Positions 39,293 to 52,425 of a stretch of 64,000 nucleotides of DNA are shown piece after piece. Numbering within the stretch: the first letter of the stretch is position 1; every line of letters begins with the position of its first letter. The stretch is from NCBI GenBank assembly GCA_026545765.1, contig CM048844.1:23878237-23942236 (forward strand). The letters are read 5' to 3'. The notes below the pieces were generated by a model. That model was not told the origin of the DNA and searched no databases. It was given only the letters and a program-made list of their open reading frames with translations. A program made the translations under genes and the position numbers. Source of the DNA: Plantago major (Eukaryota; Streptophyta; Magnoliopsida; Lamiales; Plantaginaceae).

Positions 39293-40332
39293 GATCTTCT
39301 CTAACTTTAATTTCTAACAAACTTTTTGTTGCATTCAATTTGGCCCGAAACTTGTTTGTAACTTTGCAACTAAGTCCATAAATGTTTTCGAAAATTGTAA
39401 TTATATTATTGAAATTATACAAGGTCCCTAGAAGTTTTAATTCTTAGTATTAATCAATAAATTAGGTATTCAACAAAAAATGTTGGAAGATAAAATATTT
39501 AAATTGAATTAGGAAGAAATGAGGGACACCTTTTTCAAATTGACAATATAAGGTCATATTTGGTATCAATCATTTGGTCAACAAAAAAATGGAAAAATTG
39601 ACGTATAAGTTAATTGTTGAAGTGACTGGTATTCAAGTGTAATTAGAAGGGGATACCGGATGAAATATTGGAAATGATACTAGTACGTGTAGCATTTCAA
39701 ATGGGAACACGGCATATTTGACTAATCTTCCAGTTCTCCGCAAAACACTAGAAGGGTAAATTTGTCCAAATTGCACAATCCTAGAAGCACAGAAAAATAT
39801 CCACAGCCATTATATTATTTACACACACATTCATCACTGCAATGATAGCCGTAATTCGCAAAACCTTCCAGAAAATCACTCTCTTCTCTGTTATTTGGTG
39901 TGATTGACCTTCAACTATTCCATCGATCATCTTCACATTCTCAGGTCAGTAATTCTCAGATTCACCTTTTGATTTCTTCGTCAAGCAATCAATCCTTTGT
40001 CCGTTGAGCTTTCGTTTACTGCCGCTGTATTGGCAGCATTTAGTTAGGTTATCAGTTTCGCTGCTTTATTCAGTACAATGCGTGTTGATCACGATTTACA
40101 AGCTTTTTTTTGAGCAATTTTTTTGGTGCATTTGTGATGATTTGGAATCACTTTGTTTGGTTTAGCTAATTAGCTTGCTCAGTATTATCCATTCTGATTG
40201 CCCTATATAGTAATAGTATTTATCTGCTTTACTGATTTTACCTTGCTTTTTCGTTTAATGATCTGAGCTACAGAGTTGGGGAGCTTGTGATAGTGCTGGA
40301 TATGTGCTATTAGTTCATACTAGTCCCGCACG
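39293..40332 (+). promoter_or_regulatory. Upstream region and probable 5' leader intron of LETM1
   Basis: From about 39890 the sequence looks like a leader (CTCTCTTCTCTG). A donor TCAG|GTCAGT at 39944/39945 and an acceptor CTACAG at 40273 would define a 329-base intron in the 5' leader, leaving a short exon before the ATG at 40333. This is inferred from the sites alone. The earlier part, 39293-39890, is AT-rich spacer. Confidence 0.4.
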
Positions 40333-43300
40333 ATGGCTTCACGAGCAATATTGCGGAAGAGAAAGTATCTTCTCGATTCCGTTAAGAGGGCACCTGGCCT
40401 GGCCCAGGGGGTTTTAGGTTCTGAGAGAGGGAACTTCTCTGGAATTACTGATTCACCTCATTGGAGCTGTGTTGTGAGTAATTCATCGTCTAATGACAAT
40501 CGTAGGGATGAATGTCTATCAAAAGGTGTGGGAATTTATGATGTGCCAAGGAATTACTTTATGCATGGTTTTTCCAGACTTCCAACTTTGCACGGCCAGA
40601 TTGGGGGGCCTGGAGACTCTACTCATTTAAGATTTAAGTCTACAGCAGCGTATGTGCGCTACCTGTCCACTGCTACGGCTAATCAGCCTGATTTGGGAGG
40701 CTGTAACGATAAAGATGAAGAGCCAGTTAGCAAGCAGAAGAAGGAAGCTTCACCAGAAGAATGTGACCAGGCTGTTGAAGGTTTGAGCTCGGTCAAAGCC
40801 AAAGCAAAAGCTAAGAAGCTGCAAGAATCACCAAAGGGCGCGAGCTTTTTGCTGAAGAGGGTATGGGCTATGCTTTTAGGCATTGGTCCTGCTTTGAGAG
40901 CTGTTGCTTCAATGAGCAGGTCAGATTTCGTGTTTTCATTTCTGTTTGGATGTGGGCAGAATAATAGTATAATTGCTTTAGCTCTAATCGTCCATCTATC
41001 TATATATATATATATGTGCAGGGAAGACTGGGGAATAAAGTTGCGGCACTGGAAGGATGAGTTTAAATCTACCATGCAACATTACTGGTTAGGTACAAAA
41101 CTGCTCTGGGCTGATGTTAGGATAAGCTCGAGACTACTGTTAAAACTTGCTGGTGGAAAGACCCTATCCAGGAGGGAGAGACAACAGCTTACACGGACAA
41201 CTGCTGATATATTTAGGCTGGTTCCTGTTGCGGTCTTTCTTATTGTTCCATTCATGGAGTTCTTGCTTCCGGTATTCCTCAAGTTGTTTCCCAACATGTT
41301 GCCATCCACTTTCCAGGACAAGATGAAAGAACAGGTAAAAGTTGATACTCGATAGCACTTGGCAATAAATTCAATAGTAATTTAAGTGTTCTGTCTTTCC
41401 TCCAAGTTCATCAATGTTTCTTTTCCTTCTATTTTATTTTTATTTTTATTTTTTTAATTGGTCGATAAAGACTTTCTCTGGTTTTGAAACAACACAATAT
41501 GGAAGTTTCACACCTTAAATACCTAGAACAGTCCATTGGGCCTTGTGGATGAAACTGATGTGCATCACTTGAAAAAGTTGCAGAAAATTGGCAACCTCGT
41601 TTGGGGGCATTGGGCCTGTTATCTGACAACATCAAGTGAGGCGGATGAATTTCAACCTTGCTTGGGGCTGTTATTGACAACAGTTCCCTTACAGCTAAAA
41701 CTTCTCTAGGCATTGAAAGAAGATGCTTTTGGTACATCTTACATTTTCCCTCTGTGCCCCCATTAATAAAGGAGTTTTCAGGATTCAAAAATAAATGGAG
41801 CGACATAAGCCTTTCCTGAGCTTAACTTTATCCATCTGCTATTGCAATTGATAAAATTGCATTTCTCAGAGTTTTGGGAAATACAAGAGCAATTACTAGA
41901 GAATGTGATTGCACGATTGGAACCGAGCAAGTTCTACTTGGGGTTTTGCTCTTCCTGAATTTAAAGTGGATGAGGGCCTTGCCAAATGTCTACTTAGGAC
42001 TGCCATATGACGAAACAAACAGGGAATAGCTTAACTGTTTGATGAAGTATTCTTCTGGGTTATAACAATAACTTGGTAGCTGAGAGTTTAATTTATTATG
42101 ACATTCCATTATGTGGTGTGATTATTTTAATAGTCTGTAATAGTAATGTTGGATAGCGGATGATGTACACTTCAATGTTTGTTAAGTATACCAGAGTTTT
42201 GCATTTCTGTGATCTGTTTTTTTTTTTTAAATTTATTATTGATAATACAAAAGCAATTGTATCAAGACCTTTCGTGCTACCAAATGAAGTGTTAGCTTGA
42301 TTTAGGATCCAGCTTCATCTTCTCCTAAACATTCCTTTCAGATTCATCTTATTTAATATGCTTGAATGTCAGGAAGCCTTGAAAAAGAGACTGAACGCAA
42401 GGATAGAGTATGCGAAGTTCCTTCAAGAAACAGTGAAAGAAATGGCAAAGGAAGTTCAAAACTCAAGAAGTGGAGAACTGAAGAAGACAGCTGAAGATCT
42501 TGATGAATTCATGAACAATGTAAGGCGATATAATCATAGTTCAAATTCAATTGGCAATTAGCGATGTTTTGCTACTCCTTTTTCGTTCTTAAGGTGGCGA
42601 ATACCTACTTTTCTTCCGGAAGTCTTTTTCCTGAGCCCTTAATTTAGGAGTCCCTGCAGTTTACCAATGGGTATTTTGATGCTTGATCAGGTCAGGACAG
42701 GGGCTCGCATCTCTAATGAGGACATCTTGGGATTTGCCAAATTATTTAATGATGAGCTAACTTTGGACAACATAAGCAGGTAATTGCCTGACATACTGAT
42801 AAGATTTAAATGCCATTCCTTGTGTACTTTACGTTGCAATAAGAGGCACTGTTATCTTGATTGTATGAGAGATTGATATAATCTTATCTGCAGACCTCGT
42901 TTGATGACCATGTGCAAATACATGGGTATCAATACCTATGCAGGTACTGATGCATACCTCCGCTATGTGCTCCGGAGCAGACTTCAGAAGTAAGCCATTT
43001 TGTTCTTTATTGACAAGTTACTTTTGATATGTTCTTTACAATCTATGTGCCTCATTCTTCCTGTTAAACACTCAACTAGCATACTCTACTCAACTAAGCA
43101 TCTCAGATAAAGTATTAGATTATTAATTGCCTTCGTGATATAATTATAACCTCTGACGGACTTTTTATGTGCTTTTATGGTTCCATATGCTAGCACCTTA
43201 ATTCACTTGTTAGGCTATATCCTACTTCCTTTGTCCCGGAACAAGGTTCCCGCTTCCATTTTTGGCAAGAATTTCATTCCACTATAATATTAAACTATTC

Positions 43301-46300
43301 AAAAAGTAATGACCATAGTACCTTCACTCATTACAAATTCAGGGGATAAACATACATACACCAGATGTTGAAAATTCAGGGGAGGCACTTGTGGCTCTGT
43401 CATGGCAAACAGGCAGGCACTTACACTATTTATGTAATTGGGCATCAGAAGCTTTTGTAATCTTTGAATTCAGCTGGAATTTAATTGTCTATTTAGTGCG
43501 TGTGCAGAAAATTAAGAAAATTCTGTGTCTATGGGGTCAACCGGTATCTTCAGAAACTTATGAAGGAAAATATCATTATGAAATTTTGTGAAGTCATGTT
43601 TGGCATGAGGGTGTTATTTGAAACCTTCAAAAGCGAGGACAACTGGCAAATCTCCCTTGGAATGGAGAAAACACTGGTTTCATGTTAAACAAACTGAGTT
43701 GATTTTGTTCAAATTGTAGGACCCAATTGACATGTTTCAAACTTTCAGGATAAAGAATGATGACAAGATGATTCAAGTTGAGGGCTTAGAGTCCCTCTCG
43801 GAGGAGGAGCTTCGTCAGGCATGTAGAGATCGTGGCCTACTTGGTCTGCTCTCAGTTGATGAAATGAGACAACAGGTTTGCCATCACTGTTTAAAGCTTT
43901 CTATCTTTGTATGAAGTTGTTATTGTTAGAAAAAAAGCAAATTTACTTAGCTGCCCTGAGCAGGTCCATGACCAACCACTGTAAAAGTGTTAGATGAAAA
44001 GTTCAAAATTAGGTGAATAACTGATATTGGATTGGCATCAGGATAATATTTACGGGAAATCACATAGTTGCATAGCCTTTCAAAGTGGCACTATGGTAAC
44101 TGTACAGAAAATAGTATTGTTACTCGAAATACATCACTGAGGCCTTTCTGTTTTTTCCAACTAATCAAGCCAAACGATCGCCTGTAAAACAAGCACAAGT
44201 TACATGTATCTGAGAATTTTAAAAATGGTTGAGAAATGGCTGAGCACTGTATTATCTATTGTGCCACCCACTGATAGTTTACCCCTCATTTATATGTTGG
44301 ATAAATGTTGAAAATTCGAACTGCTCTATTGTTAAGATCATCAAAATTATCCTTTATTACTTCCCTGTAATACCCTTTTAGATAACTGATGAGCATAGAG
44401 TTTCACTCCCCTTTTGCTGATGTATTGTGCAGTTGCGAGATTGGCTTGATTTGTCTCTGAACCATTCAGTACCATCATCTTTATTAATACTTTCCAGGTA
44501 ATCTAGGCCTCTTTTTCCTATATATGGGTTTGGAATGATGAACACGGACCGAACTTTTCGTTATACCTTTTTACAGAGCATTCAACGTATCTGGTAAAGT
44601 GAGACCAGAAGAGGCTGTTCAAGCTACTCTCTCATCTCTGCCGGATGAGGTAGTGGACACTGTTGGAATAACATCTCTGCCATCTGAAGATCCCGTCTCA
44701 GAGAGGAGGAGGAAATTGGAATTCCTGGAGATGCAAGAAGAATTAATCAAGGTCTACCTTAGTTACATTGTTACTGGTTTCTCACTTGCATGTGAAGAAG
44801 AATATTTGAGTATTATGTCACCAGTCGGGCGGAAAGATGACATGCGCAACTGTTTGATTTCTTTGAACAATTTAGCTTATATCTCTTATGGTTATCAACA
44901 TGTTCACAGCGGAGTCATGGACGGTATAAAACAAGACAAATTTGATAGCTTTAAGAATTTTTTGGTAGTCCTATCAACTATTCCAATACTTTTCAGCCTT
45001 ATGTTTGCATGTAAACTGGATTTGCCTTAATTTCACCGTGCTTCACTTTTTGTCTGCAATCTACATGACTCATCTCAAGAAATTCAGTTCGTCGGCATAA
45101 TCTTGTATTGTGATTTCAGCGGGATATCCGATGTGTGACGTTACTTGTTTTCATGCTCTGGTCTCGAGTATTTGTATGTGTTCTGAAAGTTATTGGTAAT
45201 AACAGGAGGAGGAAAAGAGGGAAAAGAGGGAAGAGAGAGAGGAGGAGCAGGCTAGGTTGAAGGAACCTGTCTCAGGACAGAAAGATGTGGCCTTGGAAGA
45301 GATGCTTGCAGCGACTTCAAGAGAGACGGAGATTCGAGAAAAAGCAAAAACTCTGGATAAGCAAGAGCAGCTCTGTGAGCTCAGCCGTGCATTGGCCGTA
45401 TTAGCATCATCATCTGTAAGGACCAAACATTACATGGCCTTGGCATGTTACATATGCTTCATTGATCTGCTGATGAATTGATTTCTGGTTTCAGTCTGTG
45501 AGCAGGGAACGTGAGGAGTTTTTGAGACTTGTCAACAAAGAGGTAACTACTGATATGCGCTCTTAGTTATTTATGATGAAAAAAGTGAAGCTATGAAGAA
45601 CAATTTATTTATCAATGTCCGCTGTATCATCTTTATTTTTTAACCCAACTTCGATCCTCTGGGTCTCGCTTTGTATGAATTGAATGGGTTTGGGAGGAGA
45701 GTTGGGATGTGCAGATTATATATCCATACATCAGTTAATGTGTTTTTTGTCAGAATAAAAAAAAGAATAAATTTGGTTTTTTAATTGTATGCTAAAGAGG
45801 AATTATTATCAATTTGATGGCTCTATCTCCCACTTAACTAAACGTGAACAAATATGTAGTTATTTCTATGTATAATTACTGCATTTGATTAATTTATCAT
45901 ATCACCTTAAACTCACTTCTGATTCGAGAAGCAAATATGATATTTAAAATCCCAATCTAAATCTTTGCGATGTTTGGCCTTTTCTATTCCGGAACTTTGA
46001 TAAAGCACTGCTGTGTATGAATGATTTAATTGATTTTTTTAAACTCGATCATGATTTTGAATTAATTACTTGTCTTGGTGGTCCGGGATGATCCTTAATA
46101 ATATTGGAGATTTATGATATTGAACAATCACATCACAAAAGCATTTCAAATGTGAATAATGTTTCAATAAAAGAATTTTCCTTTGAAAAAGGAAAACGAT
46201 TATACTTTTTGACTGTAAAGCCTCATCTGATTACTTACTTTAGGCCCCTATAATGTTTGAGCTGCCTATGTAACCATGGTTCATTTGTTCGTTATGTTTT

Positions 46301-48583
46301 TTTGACCTAGCTGGAGTCTTTTTGTCAATCTGTCAGTACGTGTCTGCAAATTTTACTATTTTCAAGATCGTTTTGCGTCAAGTCCTTTCAAAAGGTGTGG
46401 TCAATGTTAGTTGTTGCAGTATTTAGATTGTTGCCTCTGATTTCTGAACAATTACTGGCGATGCGATTTTATAGTGTGGGTTACTATGGTATGGTTACCG
46501 GGTTACTATGATTTCTCATATTTCATACATATCTTTCTTCACTTGTGTAACCTATGATATATGTCGTTCATATGAGATGGTGCATTTATGTGTATTCAGT
46601 TATGTGATGTTTAGAACCTAAATTGTGCCGATAATTATGCTAAATGTATCTCGGAAAGATTCTAACATAAAATGTGAAGTTTATGTATGCTGTCAAATTT
46701 AAGATCGTGATATTTCAATTTTCAGATAGAGATGTATAATAACGTAGTAGAGAAAGAGGGTACTGATGGAGAAGAAGAAGCTAAAAAGGCATATAGAGCA
46801 GCTCGGGAGGAAAGTGATAGTGCTGCTGAGAATGATTCAGGTGATAAAGTATCTGCAGCACTTATAAACCGGGTAAGGACGATTTGCTATTTTAACAGGC
46901 TTCATGATAATTTGTTGTCAAAATTATCTAATTATCTACTTGAAATTGTTACCATTAACATTTTTTTGACATTTTTTGGCATGTCATGTTTAGGTGGATG
47001 CCATGCTCCATAAGCTTGAAAAGGAGATTGATGATGTGGATGCAAAAATTGGCGACCGTTGGCGGTTGCTTGATCGGTATTGCCTTAAACTAAAACTTTG
47101 GTACTCCTTATAGTTATAGTAGTTTGACAAATATTGTTTTTCATTGTTAATCTTCTGATTGATTGACACCATATACAATATTAAAGTATCCCAAGATAAA
47201 TCTAATTCTTGAGAACTTAAGTTCTTATTCTTGTTCTATGGAAGTTTATTTTTTAATTTCCAACATAGGGACTTGGATTGTATTTATTGACTGAATCAAT
47301 TGTAGATAATGCAGAGTTTTCCCCCCCTCTTCCCATTTTCCACCTAAATATACCATGCCAGATATAGCTGATCAAATCATACCTCATTCTTTATATGAGT
47401 CTGCTCCCACTACGGAAGAAAAATAGAACAAGACTTTGGTCTGAGTGAATTTTAGCCTTCGTGATGATGTCATAATCTCTCTATTGACTCTTCGAGTACT
47501 TCCTATGCCCATATAGTGGTTCAATTTCTTCTTGATTTTTCATTTATAGTGATTTAACCTTTCATACTCTTAGAATTATGTTTACTTTGTGGAAAGCCAT
47601 TGACTAATGTATGCATCCACTGTTAGGGATTATGATGGCAAAGTGACTGCGGAGGAAGTTGCATCTGCTGTCATGTATCTGAAAGACACCTTGGACAAGG
47701 AAGGCATTCAAGAACTTATTGGGAAGCTTTCCAAAGATAGAGGTTAGCCTAGCACTTGCTTTCTCATCCTTCTGAACATTCCCTTGATGTTCTGAAATTG
47801 TTGCTTATTTATTAAGATTAATCTTCTGCTGGTGTGAATGCTTTGCTCATGTAATACATGTTCGATTCATGGAAACATGAGTGGTAAATGCCTCCTTTTC
47901 AAAAACATTATTACTCCATGTTCAAACTTTACATGAAATCCTTTCCAACTTCAATCACATACTTTTATAGACAATGAATATTAGAGATGCATTCTATCAC
48001 CTATTTTTATGTGATTCTTCCTTTGACCCATGAAGCCTACTCCGTCCGAATCATCAGGATCATATATTCATTCAGAATGTCTTAGCTGCTGTTGTTGTCA
48101 CACACATTACTAATGTTTTAGAACAGTGTGTCTCATATGGTATTCATTGCTGAAAATTATCAGAAGTAACATAATGCAAGTGTAAAGTTCTTCTCCGTGT
48201 CATGAAAGGAAAACCAGTGTATTAAATCACGTCAAACGAGTAAAAGGCTTTTAGGCTCTGCCTGTGAAATATGAGATCCTAAGATATGTATTGAATAATG
48301 TCTAGTACCTCCACTTTCTGCCTCGAGTTGAATTATTAGTGTGTTGGTGTGGCATCCTTCTCTTCTTTTTTTTTCCCGCTTTCTCCTTGTCTGATTATGC
48401 CTCATAATTAAGTTATGTTGCCTATTGGTCACTTTTACAGTCTTAATTCTCTGTCATCTATGTTGTAACTCTATATTCCTGCATTTTCCCCCTGTATTAG
48501 ATGGAAAGATCCTGGTGGAAGATATTATCAAATTAGCTGACCAGTCGGAAGATGCTGAAAGTGCTGGAGCAGGAAAATCATAG
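40333..48583 (+). CDS. LETM1: Mitochondrial LETM1-like proton/cation exchanger protein
   Basis: Fourteen exons (40333-40919, 41022-41334, 42373-42519, 42691-42779, 42894-42989, 43749-43875, 44433-44497, 44577-44751, 45206-45415, 45495-45542, 46726-46872, 46994-47076, 47627-47742, 48501-48583) join in frame to 761 aa, the length of plant LETM1. The basic N terminus suits mitochondrial import. The LETM domain starts near residue 195 (REDWGIKLRHWKDEF); one transmembrane helix lies at about 262-282 (LVPVAVFLIVPFMEFLLP). A charged coiled coil follows near 505-600. A perfect EF-hand loop is at 695-706 (D-x-D-x-D-G-x-V-T-x-x-E) and a degenerate second at about 731-742. LETM1 acts in the inner membrane in K+/H+ or Ca2+/H+ exchange and mitochondrial volume control, and in plants is linked to mitochondrial translation. 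Intron 1 is exactly 102 bases and has no in-frame stop. Confidence 0.95.
43225..43262 (+). mobile_element. Left end of a Stowaway-like MITE in intron 5 of LETM1
   Basis: CTTCCTTTGTCCCGGAACAAG after a TA dinucleotide is close to the left end of the complete Stowaway-like element at 2671-2857 (CTTCCTCCGTCCCGGATCAAG), including the following TTCCCGCTT. No matching right end is found nearby, so it is a remnant. Confidence 0.45.
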
Positions 48584-49180
48584 GATTTTGGTTATCAGTA
48601 TATAGTTCTGGCTTAGTAGGAAAATCTCACATTCAGCTACCATTTCTCAACTATCACATACGGTTGAACATACATCTCAGGGCGGGATTTGTTTTTACTT
48701 AATTTGCCGCTCATAGAAAGATAATGATAAAGATTACGTATAGAATCATTTTGGCATTACATTGAGATAGGAAGTTTAGCATAAAACTTGCACACGAGAA
48801 GTTCTATATTTGTTGTGATGCCTTGTATATGAGATGTGTGCTGAATTGGGGAAATGCTACTGTTCTGAAAATAAATATTTTTCCAGAGGCTTCTATTGGG
48901 ATATTGTCCTATGCTGGAACAATGCGCGTAATTCATTACGTGAAGCATCGTATATGTTTGTCTTGTTGGATTGATTGTCGTATATGTTTGTCTTGTTGGA
49001 TTGATTATTCTTTGTCCATAGGGTGATAAATGTTTCAAAGATTCTTAAGTTCAAATCAGAAGTTAATCAACCCTTGCTGATAAAAAGAAAGAAGGAAAAG
49101 TTCATAGCATTAATAAAAATTGACAATACATCTTGAAATCTGACTATTACTGGGCCAATAGTATCATCCAACTATTCAAA
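48584..49180. other. Convergent spacer between LETM1 and the small-peptide gene
   Basis: Holds both 3' untranslated regions. It includes a 30-bp tandem duplication, units starting at 48948 and 48978 (TCGTATATGTTTGTCTTG...), with one mismatch at most near the end. Otherwise unremarkable. Confidence 0.5.
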
Positions 49181-49453
49181 CTAGTCACCAATAGAGTAGT
49201 AATCCTCTGATTGAGGACTCTGGCTGGGGTCTGGATAGTCATAATCTTCTGGAATTTGGGGACTCAAGTCTGAGTATGAGTTGTCGTTGCTGGAATCGCA
49301 GACATCATCGGGTGATTGTGGACTAAAAATTAGATCCTCGGGTCCCTGTAAGAGGTGGCGGTGACTTGCCACGACACAGTTTCCTCTGCTTGCCAGAATT
49401 AGAACAGCCACCAAGAGAATCAAAACAGCAGTGCTCTTAAATGTTCTTGCCAT
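49181..49453 (-). CDS. Small secreted peptide precursor with SPQ repeats
   Basis: A single-exon gene of 90 aa begins at the ATG at 49453. Residues 1-about 29 form a clear signal peptide (MARTFKSTAV then LILLVAVLILAS). The mature part is acidic and rich in Ser, Pro, Asp and Tyr, with two cysteines (C26, C52). Three related segments occur: SPQSPDD (44-50), SPQIPED (64-70) and SPQSEDY (79-85). The DY-type sites EDYDY and SEDYY resemble targets of plant tyrosine sulfation, and SP motifs allow proline hydroxylation; both are inference. I do not recognise a named peptide family. A TATA box lies about 75 bases upstream, which supports a real gene. It is convergent with LETM1. Confidence 0.65.
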   Translation of the reverse strand: MARTFKSTAVLILLVAVLILASRGNCVVASHRHLLQGPEDLIFSPQSPDDVCDSSNDNSYSDLSPQIPEDYDYPDPSQSPQSEDYYSIGD

Positions 49454-49525
49454 GTTAAAGTTATGCGGTGAGTGCTTATGTAACTGAAAGAGTTTTTGAC
49501 ACAAAAGTGTGTTGTGTTTAGTTTG

Positions 49526-49535
49526 CTATATATAG
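49526..49535 (-). promoter_or_regulatory. TATA box of the small-peptide gene
   Basis: CTATATATAG on the minus strand lies about 75-80 bases before the ATG at 49453, at plausible spacing for a short leader. Confidence 0.6.
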
Positions 49536-49742
49536 TGGTATAGAGATGCATGAATTTATTGGCTTCTCCAACTTAAATACCAACATAAAAACCTATAAAT
49601 GCTTTGGCAGTTTTATGAATGCATGGTATTGAATAAGAATTACTTGTGTTAATTCAGGAAACTTTGGTTTCGTTTTTAGTGTGTTTGGGACGAATTAATT
49701 ATTCACCTTATATTAGATAATTCTGCTTTATGAAACACAAAT

Positions 49743-49937
49743 TATTTCGGGAGACGGTCTGTAAATAATTTATTTAGTGACGGATCTATATCATAAGTAA
49801 ATGTGTTCTTTTATAATATGAAAAATACACCAATGTTGATGTTGAGAACATATACACTTTAATTAACAAATTTTATTGATAATCTAGGTCCGTCTCTAGA
49901 TAAATTATCTAGAGACAGTCTATCTGAAAACTTACTC
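49743..49937. mobile_element. Palindromic MITE, GAGACGGTCTC family, inverted copy
   Basis: Starts near GGGAGACGGTCTGTAAATAATT and ends with the complement of AGTAAGTTTTCAGATAGACTG followed by TCTCTAGATAATTTATC. The centre carries the complement of the family's ATGTTCTCAACATTGG motif, showing the same family as 63057-63294 in opposite orientation. Decayed copies may continue to about 50065. Confidence 0.55.
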
Positions 49938-50254
49938 AAAAAAATTATCTATTTTACTCTTGAAAGACAATCTCTCATTAAATTTGCTCAAAAAAATTAT
50001 TTATGTTGTTTTGAAAGATAGTAGTAGATAATTATCTATATGTTCTACTGAAAGACGGTCTAGATTTTATAGATTTTATTGGATAACAAAATTAAGCTGA
50101 ATGGTGAATGGTACAAGTTACACAATTTCCTACTATCCACGTTATCAACTACTAGTTTAACTTATGAGCTCACAAAATATATAATGTGCACTGTGTTTCC
50201 CCTCGTGTTGGAAACAATATTAAGATTTCCCCCCGCATAAATGAAGATGGTTTG

Positions 50255-51913
50255 TGTAGCGCCTCGAATTTTAAAATACGAATTAAGGAAAATATAAATT
50301 GCACTAGTTCGTGAGCTTGAAAATTTGACGAACTTGAATCATAGAATTTTAAAACGTTAGAAGACACCTTGCGCGTCAAATGACTTCACATGAAAATTCT
50401 TGAAAATAATTCTTCAACTTGTAAAATATGCAGCGGAACTATAAATAGCTAAATTCTTACAACATTACAAAGTCTTTGAAATCATAAATTTAAATATATT
50501 AAAGATCTTCGTTATGCTAATCACTACTCCGGCAACACTCAGCCACTCCGATCAGCTCAACTTCAAATACCTAAAATTGATAATTTTAGCAAGGGTCCAC
50601 TGGACTGAGCAAATTCCATGCACGTGCCATCTTCATGTCTTTTAAATATTTTAATCTTGCTTAATTCAATGCTACTTAAGACTTGACTTGACTTCTAACA
50701 CTTGAACTTCTTGAAAAACATTCTTAAACTTTACTGTTAAACATAACTTGAAAATTAACTTATCGTGAGCTCACTTAGCATCGTAAAATTACATCCCTAG
50801 CCGATGGTGGTAAACAACTGGATAAATACGATTCTTGATTCTTTTAATGATGGTGACCGCTTAACTTGGTTGGTCAAGATTTTCTAGGGAGACCTTACTA
50901 GCCCATTCTTACCTTAACTTGAAATCCTTCTTGGCTTAGAATCTTATTAACGTGAATGCATGCTCTTAGACTCAACTTATGAATGCATGGACTAATATGT
51001 GTATAACATCATACATAGTAGTAGCATCTTAAACATATGATTAAAGCATAACAGACTTTGAGCACACAATAATCTGGAATTAAGATACGTTCATAAGTAA
51101 CAAGAAACATAAGGATGTGATCTTAGTAATACTGTTCTATGATCAAATCTATACACAGCAGTATCAAGAATCATAAGAACGACATGAATTAGCATCCTCA
51201 AAACAAGTCAGTAACACCATCCCATATTTTAATCCACTAATCCTCATCATCACCATCCTAATTACGAGAATTACATATATATCATTGGTAATTGACCATG
51301 GACTAACACATATGAACATGCAACAATATCTTTCCTGGGTCACATATCGATCGAAACAACCATGTAAACTAAATAAAACAACACATAATATGCCATAAGG
51401 TCCATAGTGAACTTGCAAATATCACATATAGCTATAACCAAATAATTGTGCATGAGCCTTAGGGGAATTTGCCTTGAGAGAAACAAACAAGAGGGACAAG
51501 AATCGAAAACAGGTTGGAAAATTAGCCCTCTGCTCGACATCAGAATCTGGATGACTCACAAATCCAAACAGCGATCCATCCGGTGAAAGTATAGAACGTT
51601 CTGTTATAAATATGCTCTCCAAAACTCAGCTCGATCGGACAGTTAACAAACCGGGAAACAATTTTAAAAGATGACTGTGCTTGACAGAAAATTTGTGCGT
51701 GAATAAAGTTTTTTTGCTAAGGGTTTTTCTTTGAAAATAATACCTAGGGTTAGGGCTAGAATGGACTTGTTAAATAAAATGAACTTGGACTTTAGATAAG
51801 TGATGAAATTTGGATAAAACTGGCCAAGCAAGCCAACAACTTTCTAACTGCACTTTCACGGTCGGTTCGCTTTAAAACGTTTAAATTCGAAATACGAATT
51901 TTTTTCTCTTACA
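50255..51913 (-). mobile_element. Solo LTR, family A, minus orientation (about 1.66 kb)
   Basis: On the plus strand it begins TGTAGCGCC and ends TCTCTTACA. It matches the complement of the solo LTR at 5482-7446 at several places: the complement of GGGCGCTACA at the start, the AAATTCCATGCA and AGCTCACTTAGCATCG regions, and the TTTAAAACGTTTAAATTCGAAA end. GTTTG before and GTTTT after look like a 5-bp target duplication with one change. No internal domain is present. Confidence 0.65.
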
Positions 51914-52276
51914 GTTTTTCTAATAATGTGTGCTTAGGACTAATATCTGTATAACACACTACACGAAACACAAATTAGAAAGAAGACATAATAAATGAAG
52001 ATAAAAAGTTCATTTACTAATTCTTACAAGAGTTGCCAAAAAGAATATATCAGCAACTAAAACGAGAGATTACCACATTTCTCATCATGTATATTACGCG
52101 GATAACTTCTTACATTTATAGCCACACGGGGCAAGAGTCCCAAACCAATTAAAATGTCTAGGATAACTAAAATCTAAAGAGAGTACCGGAAGTTGGAGCC
52201 CTTAGGCTGAGCCTGAGTTATAATGTTCATCACGAGAGTTTTATACACTGTATAATTATGTACTTAATCCGCATAC

Positions 52277-52425
52277 CTGTTCAATCTCAGGAGACACTGT
52301 GGTACCCTTCTGGCTTCCACATTAGAAGTCTCTAACAACCGCATAATAAGTACAAGTTCCGGCCAGTTAAGGGAAAGATCATCACAGAGGGTTATGTCAC
52401 ACAACAAAGGACTACTCTCCAGAAT
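52277..52425 (-). other. Candidate exon near the 3' end of the noncoding locus
   Basis: The 149-base segment lies between a good acceptor (ATATGCACAG) and donor (AACAG|GTATGCGG) on the minus strand and is open in only one frame. That frame reads ILESSPLLCDITLC... to ...CLLRLNR and shows no known domain. It could be a terminal exon of the transcript driven from 62.6 kb or of an unrecognised gene. Confidence 0.25.

Noticed and set aside
49454-49504. Longer N terminus for the small secreted peptide
   Set aside because: It would begin at TTG and bury the signal peptide behind a polar extension.
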